Source: Bacillota bacterium
GTDB lineage: Bacteria > Bacillota > Bacilli > Desulfuribacillales > Desulfuribacillaceae
NCBI GenBank assembly: GCA_023388635.1
Contig: JAEWFW010000051.1
Location: 1 to 51,646, forward strand
Direction: 5' to 3'
Length of the DNA: 51,646 nt
A program made the translations under genes and the position numbers. How positions within the stretch are numbered: position 1 is the first letter of the stretch; the number at the start of each line of letters is the position of its first letter. Of this stretch, positions 35,401-43,995 are shown one piece after another. The notes beneath the pieces are model-generated. The model saw only the letters and a list, made by a program, of their open reading frames with translations, did no database searches and was not told the DNA's origin.

Positions 35401-35926
35401 AATGAGCGTGCAATACGCTGTTTTTCTTGGGATGATCGATCCTACCATGTTCATTGCCGTTAAAAAAGCGATCGACAAATATTTGATACATCACCGCATG
35501 CTTATACCATTGCGGCGTCTCCGTCGTGCGGTCATACACTGTAATTTGGTACCCCGGCGGTTGCTCGCCTGCTGTGACTCCACCGATTCCGCCTTTTTGA
35601 GACGCATTGCCGTAATATACGCAAGCGTCATGCTTTTCAAGCACAAAAAAATACCACAGCAGTTGCGGGCACTCTGGTGCCGAGAACATCACCTCGTAAC
35701 GGCTCCGTTGCTCACCCTTTAGTACGCACTCCATAGGTAACTCATGTGATTGCTGATCCCCATCGGTATACACATGTAAACGCACCGTTCGGACTTGCTC
35801 GGAATTGTCAACGGTCACAGCTAAAGAGACAGTCTCACCGCAAGAGACTGCCCCAAACGGCTTCCGATATGCCTCGTCATATGAATCATGGAAAATCGCA
35901 TTTTCCAACAACGTCACCCCGCTCAC
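32444..35926 (-). CDS. Fused GH13 alpha-glucan hydrolase and GH77 4-alpha-glucanotransferase
   Basis: This 1160-residue protein joins two complete enzymes. Residues 1-135 resemble an N-terminal beta-sandwich of neopullulanase-type enzymes. The GH13 barrel has Asp358 (GWRLDVADE), Glu387 (GEVWED) and His461-Asp462. From about 657 a MalQ-type GH77 domain begins (QAGVLLHLSSLPSRYGIGD), with nucleophile Asp958 (VRIDHF) and acid/base Glu1005 (IAEDLG). Together they could debranch and rearrange the maltodextrins left by GlgP. The start is uncertain: GTG 35926 directly follows the glgP stop, while TTG 35908 sits six bases after GGGGTG. It is the last gene of the glycogen operon. Confidence 0.93.
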   Translation of the reverse strand: MSGVTLLENAIFHDSYDEAYRKPFGAVSCGETVSLAVTVDNSEQVRTVRLHVYTDGDQQSHELPMECVLKGEQRSRYEVMFSAPECPQLLWYFFVLEKHDACVYYGNASQKGGIGGVTAGEQPPGYQITVYDRTTETPQWYKHAVMYQIFVDRFFNGNEHGRIDHPKKNSVLHAHWDNDPYYIRDVKTGHVVRWDFFGGNLLGVMKKLPYLQHLGVSVLYLNPIFEAVSNHKYDTGDYHKIDPMFGDNELFRELCERAAEAGIKLILDGVFSHTGSDSKYFNREGNYDSLGAYQSKESPYFHWYRFTDYPHEYESWWGVDVLPNVNEMESTYMKFIIDNPNSVISHWLKMGAAGWRLDVADELPDEFIKKIRRVMKRFHKDTVLIGEVWEDATNKVSYGSRRDYLLGSSLDSVMNYPFRVAVLDFLTGKQTAKSVYMSLMSLFENYPREYFYSNMNILGTHDTARLLTSLDGDEAKMKLAVLWQMTFPGVPCVYYGDEAGLVGGEDPMNRKTYPWGKENDRLIRWYHTLIAVRNMYNVFQTGSFIPFFAGDSVLGYIRQCGASDEFANTADALGNQIFANMAIVIINADAEASQHVNVNLQTLGIELNEQNAIFYDVLANYREIRLINGTLSLQLPPQSAVVCVADRWARKDVERRQAGVLLHLSSLPSRYGIGDMGEEALRFADFLHAGKQTLWQMLPLNPLGYGNSPYQCDSAFAGNFLFIDLEQLVEEGVLFSEELEQGRVFSDSVVDYDAVARWKMSMLRKAYRRYRHRCTGKQNAVNINQEFQPCEEFRQFEQKHVHWLEDYGLYSALKGHFSQPWVAWDESLRVRVPDVMKKYRELLKEEIAFVKYTQFVFYKQWERLSEYCRTKGIQLIGDVPIYVAHDSCDVWANQDLFLLNEQRYPTSVAGVPPDYFCETGQLWGNPLYDWQMMKQDRYAWWMQRLAHMQSMFDVVRIDHFRAFADYWSIPSDKVTAVDGIWKQGPGEDFFREARSQLGAMRLIAEDLGILSRQAKDLTIQTGYPGMSVLQFEMDADKKQAFPLPLYRRNTVVYTGTHDNDTVLGWYGENQTESQNFVCTLNEKDEICWTFIEKVYGSDAELVVIPLQDILCKGTEARMNVPGTVTGNWTWRVLRHELTEQKAQRLAEFAVLFKRANAGNC

Positions 35927-35927
35927 T

Positions 35928-38354
35928 CTATTTTGACACCGGTGAAATGTTCCAAATATCTGACGCATATTCACGGATCGTACGATCACTGGAAAATTTA
36001 CCGGAACAGGCAATGTTGTGAATTGCCATGCGAATCCATCGATTTTTATCCGCATACGCGCGCCCCACTTGATCTTGTGTATCGACGTAAGGGACGAAGT
36101 CCTTCAAAACGAAGTACTCATCATTATCATATAACAGCGAATTGTACACATCTCTAATCTCCGGCGCTAATTGCGCGAAAATTCCATGGATCAATTGATC
36201 CATCACTTTACGGACTCGATGATGTGCATTATAGATATCCTGTGAACTATATCCGCCGTGCTGATAATAATGCATTACTTCATTAGGTGTTAAACCAAAG
36301 ATAAAGATATTGTCGTTGCCGACTGCTTCCTCGATTTCAATATTTGCACCGTCGAGTGTACCAATCGTAATCGCGCCATTCATCATAAACTTCATGTTGC
36401 CCGTTCCCGACGCTTCCTTACTCGCTGTGGAAATTTGCTCACTGACATCAGCCGCCGGAATAATAATCTCCGCCGACGATACGCGATAGTTTTCCAAAAA
36501 CACAACTTTTATCTTATCGCCAATCGTCTTATCGCTGTTAATCACTTTTGCCACTGTATTAATTAATTTGATGACCTTTTTTGCAAAATGATAACTCGGC
36601 GCTGCTTTCGCTCCGAAAATAAATGTCCTTGCAGGTATATCTAAATCGGGATTCTGTTTCAGCCGATCATACAAATCCATGATATGAAACACATTCAACA
36701 CTTGCCGCTTGTAAGCATGCAAGCGTTTAATATGCACATCGAAGATCGAATCGACATTCACGGGAATACCGTAATCTTCATAGATCATGCGTGCGAGATA
36801 TTCTTTGTTCTGGCGCTTTATGCCGCTGATTTTATCCTGAAAACTCCGGTCGTCAGAGAATGACTGTAACTGCTTGAGCAATGTCGTATCTTGCATCCAT
36901 TCCATGCCAATTGCATCGGTAATCGCCAACGCCAACTGCGGATTGGCTTTCATCAGCCATCTTCTATGGGTAATGCCATTCGTCTTATTGTTAAATCTTT
37001 CGGGAAATAATTGATAAAAATGGTTCATCTCTCGATGTTTGAGAATATCGCTGTGGACTTGTGCCACTCCATTGACACTGTGGCTGCCTAAGACAGCGAG
37101 ATTTGCCATACGGATATTCCCGTAATGAATGATTTCCAATTTGTTGCGCATCATTTGTTGTGCGCCATGGAGTGAATCAATCTGCCAATGAAAACGCCGG
37201 TCAATTTCTTCAATAATCATGTAAATTCTCGGTAACAATGAGCGCACCATATCTGTCGGCCACGTCTCCAGCGCTTCCGATAACGTCGTATGATTCGTAT
37301 AAGAAATTGTTCGTTGCGTAATATCCCACGCTTCTTCCCAACCTAGCGCCTCTTCGTCTAACAAAATGCGCATCAACTCGGGAATTGCCAACACCGGATG
37401 AGTATCATTGACATGAATCGCCACATGGTCAGGTAATTCATGCCATGGCAGTTGCTGTTTTTTGAACGTACGTAAAATACTTTGAATGCCAGCGCTCACA
37501 AAAAAATACTGCTGTTTCAAACGCAATGTACGTCCTTCAATGTGACTGTCATCAGGATACAGAAACTCCGTAATCGCTTCCGTAGCCCGTTTATGTTCAA
37601 TGATTTTTCGATGATCGTATGTGCTGAGCGCATAGGCATCAATTGAATCAAGAATTGTCTCGGCGGACCACAAACGCAGTGTATTGATAACCTCACTATT
37701 ATGACCGACAATCGGCATGTCATAAGGAACTGCCAACACCGCTTCATAGTTTTCATGCTGAAAACGCAATCGACCGTCATGATAATGATTCGTCACATGA
37801 CCTCCGAAACGAATTTCCACAGCCTTGTCAATTCTGCGAATTTCCCACACATTGCCTTCTTTCAACCAATTATCCGGCAATTCCACTTGATAGCCGTTGA
37901 CGATCTTCTGCTCGAACAAGCCATACTTGTAACGAATACCGCAACCGTGACCGGGCAGTTGCAGTGAAGCCAAAGAATCGAGAAAACACGCCGCCAAACG
38001 CCCAAGTCCGCCATTTCCCAGACCGGCATCCGGTTCCTGCTCCTCGATCGCTTGCAGATCAATGCCCAACTCTTGAAATCCTTCTCTGCATATTTGATAG
38101 ATCCCTAAATTCAGCAAATTACTGCCCATTAACCTACCGAGCAGAAACTCTAAAGAAAAATAGTACACCTGCTTGACTTTGTTATTTTTATAATACGTAT
38201 TCGTCTGTGCCCATTTTTCGCTAATATGTTCTCGAAACATCACGCCTAACGTGTTGTACACGTCATAGCTCGACGCTTCTTCTACGGTCGTACCGTACAG
38301 AACGAGTAACTTTTTTTGAAATTCCGATTTAAATTGTTCTTTATCGGCAAACAC
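35928..38354 (-). CDS. glgP: Glycogen phosphorylase GlgP
   Basis: This 808-residue GT35 enzyme releases glucose 1-phosphate from glycogen. The pyridoxal-phosphate lysine lies in EASGTGNMKFMMNGA, and the family blocks GNGGLGRLAACFLDS, HVNDTHP and FIFGAKAAPSY are intact. GTG at 38354 was chosen because AGGAGG lies just upstream, one base past the glgA stop; longer frames run into glgA. It shares an operon with both synthesis (glgC, glgD, glgA, glgB) and breakdown functions, so storage and mobilisation are co-expressed. Confidence 0.95.
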   Translation of the reverse strand: MFADKEQFKSEFQKKLLVLYGTTVEEASSYDVYNTLGVMFREHISEKWAQTNTYYKNNKVKQVYYFSLEFLLGRLMGSNLLNLGIYQICREGFQELGIDLQAIEEQEPDAGLGNGGLGRLAACFLDSLASLQLPGHGCGIRYKYGLFEQKIVNGYQVELPDNWLKEGNVWEIRRIDKAVEIRFGGHVTNHYHDGRLRFQHENYEAVLAVPYDMPIVGHNSEVINTLRLWSAETILDSIDAYALSTYDHRKIIEHKRATEAITEFLYPDDSHIEGRTLRLKQQYFFVSAGIQSILRTFKKQQLPWHELPDHVAIHVNDTHPVLAIPELMRILLDEEALGWEEAWDITQRTISYTNHTTLSEALETWPTDMVRSLLPRIYMIIEEIDRRFHWQIDSLHGAQQMMRNKLEIIHYGNIRMANLAVLGSHSVNGVAQVHSDILKHREMNHFYQLFPERFNNKTNGITHRRWLMKANPQLALAITDAIGMEWMQDTTLLKQLQSFSDDRSFQDKISGIKRQNKEYLARMIYEDYGIPVNVDSIFDVHIKRLHAYKRQVLNVFHIMDLYDRLKQNPDLDIPARTFIFGAKAAPSYHFAKKVIKLINTVAKVINSDKTIGDKIKVVFLENYRVSSAEIIIPAADVSEQISTASKEASGTGNMKFMMNGAITIGTLDGANIEIEEAVGNDNIFIFGLTPNEVMHYYQHGGYSSQDIYNAHHRVRKVMDQLIHGIFAQLAPEIRDVYNSLLYDNDEYFVLKDFVPYVDTQDQVGRAYADKNRWIRMAIHNIACSGKFSSDRTIREYASDIWNISPVSK

Positions 38355-38355
38355 A

Positions 38356-39789
38356 CTATACCTCCTGTTCGGCGATCTCACCATAGATTTTCAAATAATC
38401 TCCGGCAGTTTTGTGCCAACTATTATCACTCTTAATAGCATTGCCTATAATTTGTTTCCATACTACCGGATCTTGATAAAAATTTAGGGCGTGTCGAATC
38501 ACACGCAACATTTCATGTGCATTGTAATTCGTGAATGCGAATCCGTTTCCCTCTTGGCTATGCTCATTATACGGTTGCACCGTATCCTTTAATCCTCCTG
38601 TTGCCCTGACAATCGGTATGCTTCCGTAGCGCAAAGCAATCAATTGGCTTAACCCACACGGCTCAAAATGCGAAGGCATCAGAAACATGTCGGAGCCCGC
38701 ATATATTAGCCGTGCCAACCGTTCATCAAAGCGAATTTTCACTGCCATTTTCTCTTTATGCCTGTATGCCGCTTCGGTGAGCATTTTCTCATAACGAGCC
38801 TCACCGCTTCCCAGTATGACTAACTGTAAGCGTTCCTGCAAAATCTCATCCAAGACACATGCAATTAAATCCAGTCCTTTTTGCGGTGTAAGACGCGAGA
38901 CAATTGCCAGCAGCGGTATATCCTCATCCACCGGCAAATAGAGCCGCTCTTGCAGAGCTCGTTTGTTCTTTTTCTTCATCTCCGGCGAATTTTCATAGTT
39001 AAAAGGAATCGCCTTATCGGTCATCGGGTCATATTCTTCATAATCAATTCCATTGGCAATACCGCGAATTGTGCCAAGTGCACGCAAAATTCCATCCAAC
39101 CGCTCTCCATAATACGCATGTGTAATTTCCTCCGCATACGTTTTGCTGACGGTCGTGACAACATTCGCAGACACAATCCCGCCTTTTAAATAGTTGACAT
39201 CTCCGTTAAAATACACGCGGTCGGCGTCTCCCGGTCCTTCGTCCAACCCGAGAATATCCCCGCTAATCCTTGCGTCAAACATCCCTTGAAACTGTAGGTT
39301 GTGGATCGTCAATATCGTTTTCATTCGCTGATAATCCAATTGATGCTTATATTTGGTGTGTAGAAAGACACTGATCAATGCCGTCTGCCAATCATGGCAA
39401 TGGATAATATCCGGTTGAAAATCAAGATGAGGGATGGCAGCCAATACGGCAAAGCAAAAGAAAGCATAGCGCTCGGCTTCATCGAAAAAACCGTATATCC
39501 GTTCACGATAGAAATAATATTGATTGTCGATGAAATAAAAACGAATACCGCCATAATCCATTTGCTCGATACCGCAATACTGCTTCCTCCAACTGACATC
39601 CACCGTAATCGAAGTCACAAATTGCATTTGTTGTTTATACTCTTCCGCTATGGTGCCGTACTTCGGCATAATTACACGCACGTCACAGCCCTCACCGCGT
39701 AATGCTTTAGGCAATGATCCAATCACATCTGCCAAGCCGCCCGTTTTCGCGAAAGGAACTGCTTCTGATGCTGCCATCAATACTCTCAT
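38356..39789 (-). CDS. glgA: Glycogen synthase GlgA (ADP-glucose dependent)
   Basis: This 477-residue GT5 enzyme extends alpha-1,4-glucan chains from ADP-glucose. The sugar-nucleotide motif KTGGLADV is at 15-22, and the late SHFEPCGLSQLIALRYGSIPIVRATGGLKDTV block contains the catalytic EPCGL region. ATG 39789 starts the canonical MRVLMAASEAVPFAKTGG; a longer frame upstream has no family sequence. AAGGGA precedes it. It follows glgD by 28 bases and is followed directly by glgP. Confidence 0.95.
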   Translation of the reverse strand: MRVLMAASEAVPFAKTGGLADVIGSLPKALRGEGCDVRVIMPKYGTIAEEYKQQMQFVTSITVDVSWRKQYCGIEQMDYGGIRFYFIDNQYYFYRERIYGFFDEAERYAFFCFAVLAAIPHLDFQPDIIHCHDWQTALISVFLHTKYKHQLDYQRMKTILTIHNLQFQGMFDARISGDILGLDEGPGDADRVYFNGDVNYLKGGIVSANVVTTVSKTYAEEITHAYYGERLDGILRALGTIRGIANGIDYEEYDPMTDKAIPFNYENSPEMKKKNKRALQERLYLPVDEDIPLLAIVSRLTPQKGLDLIACVLDEILQERLQLVILGSGEARYEKMLTEAAYRHKEKMAVKIRFDERLARLIYAGSDMFLMPSHFEPCGLSQLIALRYGSIPIVRATGGLKDTVQPYNEHSQEGNGFAFTNYNAHEMLRVIRHALNFYQDPVVWKQIIGNAIKSDNSWHKTAGDYLKIYGEIAEQEV

Positions 39790-39817
39790 TAGAACACGTC
39801 CCTTGTCTCTGTTGAAG

Positions 39818-40936
39818 TTAAATGACCATTTTCTTTGCCACGACTTTGGGTTCACCATGTTTTCCCGCCAAAGAACTACCTTCGGCAATATACACTTCTT
39901 TATCGAGAATTACATTTTCCAATACGGCATTTTTGCCGATCTCGCAACGCTGCATAATGATACTGTTCTTGATGATCGCCCCCGGATGTACTTTAACACC
40001 GCGGAACAAAATACTATTTTCAATTTTACCCTGAATGTGACAGCCATTGGCAATCATCGAATTGCGCACATCGGCGTCGTGGGTGTATTTCGAAGGTGGC
40101 TCATCCTTAACCTTCGTGTAAATAGTGCCCGGGGAATGGAAGAATTGCTCGCGCACATTCGAATCAAGCAATTCCATACTATGACGATAATAATCGTTGA
40201 TCGAATACATCGGCGCGATATGACCGACATGCTTATACCCGGCGACACAATACTGTGATATGTTTTTGATAACGGCATCGTCGGTGAAATATTTAGATCC
40301 GCGGATCATCGAAGTCTCAACCAACTCAATAAACAACGACCGCTTCATAATATACATATCGAGCGAAATGTTATCATCAGGCAAACACTCGCGGCTTTCT
40401 ACGCCCGTAATATACCCCTGTTCATTACTATCAACAATTTTCGTATATTTATGACATACATCGGAACGAAAATTATCCGCCCCAGTATAAACGAGCGTAA
40501 TATCCGCATTTTGATTGATATGATATTCAAGTACATCGCGATAATCAATATTAATTAATATATGACTGCCGGAAATCACCACATATTCCTGTGAGCAACG
40601 ATAGAAATAATCCAAATGCCAGTAAAAATTTTTGATATCACCATCTAACCCCGGGAAATTATCGTAATCAGCAGGTGGCAATAAAAACAGTCCGTCGCGC
40701 TTACGGCTTAAATCCCACGCTTTGCCGTTTTTAATATGATCCATCAAAGAAGTATATTTTTTATTCGCCAAAATCGCCACATTCGCGATGTCGGAATTGA
40801 CCATACTTGACAGCATAAAATCAATAAAACGATATCTGCCGCCAAACGGCACCGATGAACTACTGCGAAACATCGTCAAATCCTGTAGCTCTTCCCCTTC
40901 ATGAATTAAATTAATCACACCCATCATTTGGCTCAC
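39818..40936 (-). CDS. glgD: GlgD, ADP-glucose pyrophosphorylase paralogous subunit
   Basis: This 372-residue GlgC paralogue (nucleotidyltransferase domain plus C-terminal left-handed beta-helix) pairs with GlgC in Firmicutes. The N-terminus MMGVINLIHEGEELQDLTMFRSSSSVPFGGRYRFIDF lacks the GGxGxRLxPLT loop needed for catalysis, so it is probably a regulatory or activating subunit, as shown for Bacillus-type GlgD. GTG at 40936 lies seven bases after GGAGG and overlaps the glgC stop by 4 bases, consistent with a heteromer. Confidence 0.94.
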   Translation of the reverse strand: MSQMMGVINLIHEGEELQDLTMFRSSSSVPFGGRYRFIDFMLSSMVNSDIANVAILANKKYTSLMDHIKNGKAWDLSRKRDGLFLLPPADYDNFPGLDGDIKNFYWHLDYFYRCSQEYVVISGSHILINIDYRDVLEYHINQNADITLVYTGADNFRSDVCHKYTKIVDSNEQGYITGVESRECLPDDNISLDMYIMKRSLFIELVETSMIRGSKYFTDDAVIKNISQYCVAGYKHVGHIAPMYSINDYYRHSMELLDSNVREQFFHSPGTIYTKVKDEPPSKYTHDADVRNSMIANGCHIQGKIENSILFRGVKVHPGAIIKNSIIMQRCEIGKNAVLENVILDKEVYIAEGSSLAGKHGEPKVVAKKMVI

Positions 40937-42105
40937 ACCGATACCTCCCTTTGATGTATATCTGTATATGTCGCATGTAGCGCTGAATTATTATCAATCA
41001 CCGTAATCTCATCCGACTCCGGTGCCCCGATAATTACGCCGTCGCCGATCACTGAACCTTCGCCGATAATTGCTTTATAAATTGCCACATTCCGTCCGAT
41101 TTTCACATTAGGCATAATAATCGAGTCACGAATTAAAGTCTGTTCACCCACCGATACCCCGTAAAAAAGTACCGAATGCACGACTTTGCCTTTCACGATA
41201 CATCCCTCGTTGATCAGGCAGCTTGATACATTCGCCGTCGGCGCTATGTACTGGGGAGGCTGGTTGGGATTGACGGAATAAATGCGCCAAGCTGAATCAT
41301 ATAGATCAAACTCCGGCTGATCCTCCAGCAAATCCATATTTGCCTGCCACAGGCTATCAATCGTTCCGACGTCCTTCCAATATCCTTCGAAAAAATAGGC
41401 GTGCAGTTTGCGGTTGTCATACAGCATTGCCGGAATGACATCCTTGCCGAAATCATTTGTCGATTGTTTGTTTTCTTCGTCAAGGATCAAATACTCTTTC
41501 AGCAGCTTCCAGTTAAAAATATAAATTCCCATAGAAGCGAGATTGCTCTTAGGATTTTTCGGTTTTTCTTCAAAATCGACAATTTGGTTTTCGTCTTCGA
41601 CAGTCAAAATGCCGAAACGCGAAGCATCAGACATATCTACTTCAATCACGGAAATCGTCGCTTCCGCACCACTGTCAACGTGATTTTGCAGCATTTTTGA
41701 ATAATCCATTTTGTAAATATGATCTCCTGAAATGACAAGTACATACTCCGCTTGGCGCTGATCGATGAACCCCATATTCTGATAAATTGCATTCGCTGTG
41801 CCTTTGTACCAGTCCCCGCCCTCTTGGTGCATATACGGCGGTAAAAGCGTCACCCCGCCGTGTCTGCGGTCCAAATCCCATGGACTGCCGATTCCAATAT
41901 AGGAATGCAATAAAAGCGGACGGTATTGTGTCAGCACTCCCACCGTATCGATTCCGGAATTGGCACAATTACTCAACGTAAAATCAATAATGCGGTACTT
42001 CCCCCCAAAAGGCACTGCTGGCTTAGCGATTGTCGACGTAAACGGCGATAATCTCCGCCCTTCTCCCCCTGCTAACAGCATTGCTACACATTGTTTTTTG
42101 TGCAT
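40933..42105 (-). CDS. glgC: Glucose-1-phosphate adenylyltransferase GlgC
   Basis: This 390-residue enzyme makes ADP-glucose from ATP and glucose 1-phosphate, the committed step of glycogen synthesis. The catalytic loop is AGGEGRRLSPFTSTIAKPAVPFGGKYRIIDF, and GTANAIYQN, YVLVISGDHIYKMDY and FEEKP motifs follow. The C-terminal part has hexapeptide repeats forming a beta-helix. ATG at 42105 follows GAGGAG and overlaps glgB by 22 bases. It partners with GlgD. Confidence 0.96.
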   Translation of the reverse strand: MHKKQCVAMLLAGGEGRRLSPFTSTIAKPAVPFGGKYRIIDFTLSNCANSGIDTVGVLTQYRPLLLHSYIGIGSPWDLDRRHGGVTLLPPYMHQEGGDWYKGTANAIYQNMGFIDQRQAEYVLVISGDHIYKMDYSKMLQNHVDSGAEATISVIEVDMSDASRFGILTVEDENQIVDFEEKPKNPKSNLASMGIYIFNWKLLKEYLILDEENKQSTNDFGKDVIPAMLYDNRKLHAYFFEGYWKDVGTIDSLWQANMDLLEDQPEFDLYDSAWRIYSVNPNQPPQYIAPTANVSSCLINEGCIVKGKVVHSVLFYGVSVGEQTLIRDSIIMPNVKIGRNVAIYKAIIGEGSVIGDGVIIGAPESDEITVIDNNSALHATYTDIHQREVSV

Positions 42106-43961
42106 GTTTTTACACTCCTCTCATAACCCACAGGTTGTAAAACAACAATTGCCAGCGGCGGTACAGTCAACTCCAAGCTATATGTTTGATTATGCCATGG
42201 CTTTTTTACCGCCTTTAAAAGTTTCGTATTGCTCACCCCAGAACCGCCGTATTCGATCGCATCGCTGTTGAAAATCTCGCGAAAATTCAAGCAATCCGGC
42301 ACGCCGATTTTGAATTTCTTATATGTTTGATGAGTAAAATTGCATAAGACGACGACATAATTCCCCTGGGAATCAAGCCTCTGGAAGACAATAATACTTT
42401 GCTGCTCATTATCGGCGTCAATCCAAGAAAATCCCGAAGAATCATGATCTTCCTGCCATAATGCCGGTTCCGTCTTGTAAAATAAATTCAGTGCCCGCAC
42501 ATACTGATGGACCTGCCGGTGTTTCTCGTAATCAAGCAAAAACCAGTCAAGCTCTTTTCGATCATCCCATTCAATGAAATGCCCAATCTCTCCACCCATA
42601 AATAAAAACTTCTTCCCCGGATGTGCCATCATATAGCCGATAAACAAGCGCAAATTAGCGAATTTCTGCCAATAGTCACCAGGCATTTTGTCGAGCAGCG
42701 ATTTTTTGCCATGCACAACTTCGTCATGTGATAGTGGCAGCACAAAGTTTTCCGAGAAAGCGTAAAAAAACGAAAATGTGACTTTCTTATGATGATATTT
42801 TTTATACTCAGGCTCCGTCTCCATATACTCTAGCATGTCGTTCATCCAGCCCATGTTCCACTTGTAATTAAAGCCGAGACCCCCGACATCCGTGGGATAC
42901 GTGACAAGCGGCCAAGCCGTCGATTCTTCCGCCATCATCAGCGCATACGGATATTTTGCAAAAACAGCTTCATTCAAAGCACGTAAGAAGAAAATCGCTT
43001 CGAGATTTTCTCTGCCTCCATCGATGTTCGCTTGCCATTCTCCAGGTCCTTTGCCAAAATCAAGATACAGCATACTTGCCACAGCGTCAACGCGTAATCC
43101 GTCAACACGATAGACATCCAGCCAAAACAGCGCATTCGATATCAGGAACTCCCGCACTTCCGCTTTGCCGAAATCAAAACTTAACGTCCCCCATTCGCCT
43201 GTATCGGCTCGCTTTTCATCTGCATATTCATAGAGCGCGCTGCCGTCAAACAAGCGCAAGCCGTGGCAATCCTTGCAGAAATGCCCGGGAACCCAATCGA
43301 GAATCACACCAATACCCTGTTGATGACAGCAGTCAACGAAATACATGAAGTCTTCCGGCGTTCCATATCGGCTGGTAATCGAATAGTAGCCGGTGATTTG
43401 ATAACCCCATGAACCGTCAAAGGGATGCTCCATAACCGGCAGAATCTCAATATGCGTGTAACCCATATATACGACATAGTCGACTAATTCATTAGCTAAA
43501 TCGCGATATGTATAAAACGTGCCATCTGCATGCTTTCTCCATGATCCGAGATGAACTTCATATATATTCATCGGCTGTTTATAAGATGCTCGCTTGCTTG
43601 CAAACCATTCGTCATCCTCCCACACATAACTCGACAAATCTACAATAATAGACGCTGTCCCTGGGCGAACTTCGCTGTAAAAAGCGTATGGGTCGGCTTT
43701 GTGCAGGATTTGTCCGTCGTCAGTGGTAATCTCGTACTTATACATATCTCCGACTTGCGCATCACTCGTAAACAGTGACCAAATACCAGTTTGCGAGATT
43801 CTTTCCATATCATACCCAGCACTGTTCCAACCATTAAAACTGCCGATAATACCAACGGCTTGTGCTTGCGGAGCCCAGACAGAAAAACGAATACCAAGCT
43901 TGCCAGATTCTGTAGTAATATGTGCACCTAAGATTTTATAAGATTTGTACGTCATCTCCAT
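42084..43961 (-). CDS. glgB: 1,4-alpha-glucan branching enzyme GlgB
   Basis: This 625-residue GH13 enzyme introduces alpha-1,6 branches. It has an N-terminal CBM48 (VWAPQAQAVGIIGSFNGW), the catalytic barrel with Asp in VDGLRVDAVASM, Glu in MMAEESTAWP and His-Asp in LSHDEVVHGKKSL, and a C-terminal beta domain. ATG 43961 follows GAGAGG; the nearby ATG at 43955 is too close to GGAG. It lies 34 bases after the ROK kinase gene. Length is normal for the shorter GlgB class without the long N-terminal domain. Confidence 0.95.
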   Translation of the reverse strand: MEMTYKSYKILGAHITTESGKLGIRFSVWAPQAQAVGIIGSFNGWNSAGYDMERISQTGIWSLFTSDAQVGDMYKYEITTDDGQILHKADPYAFYSEVRPGTASIIVDLSSYVWEDDEWFASKRASYKQPMNIYEVHLGSWRKHADGTFYTYRDLANELVDYVVYMGYTHIEILPVMEHPFDGSWGYQITGYYSITSRYGTPEDFMYFVDCCHQQGIGVILDWVPGHFCKDCHGLRLFDGSALYEYADEKRADTGEWGTLSFDFGKAEVREFLISNALFWLDVYRVDGLRVDAVASMLYLDFGKGPGEWQANIDGGRENLEAIFFLRALNEAVFAKYPYALMMAEESTAWPLVTYPTDVGGLGFNYKWNMGWMNDMLEYMETEPEYKKYHHKKVTFSFFYAFSENFVLPLSHDEVVHGKKSLLDKMPGDYWQKFANLRLFIGYMMAHPGKKFLFMGGEIGHFIEWDDRKELDWFLLDYEKHRQVHQYVRALNLFYKTEPALWQEDHDSSGFSWIDADNEQQSIIVFQRLDSQGNYVVVLCNFTHQTYKKFKIGVPDCLNFREIFNSDAIEYGGSGVSNTKLLKAVKKPWHNQTYSLELTVPPLAIVVLQPVGYERSVKTCTKNNV

Positions 43962-43995
43962 ACAATTCCTCTCTCATTCGCCAGCTTCTGCTCCA

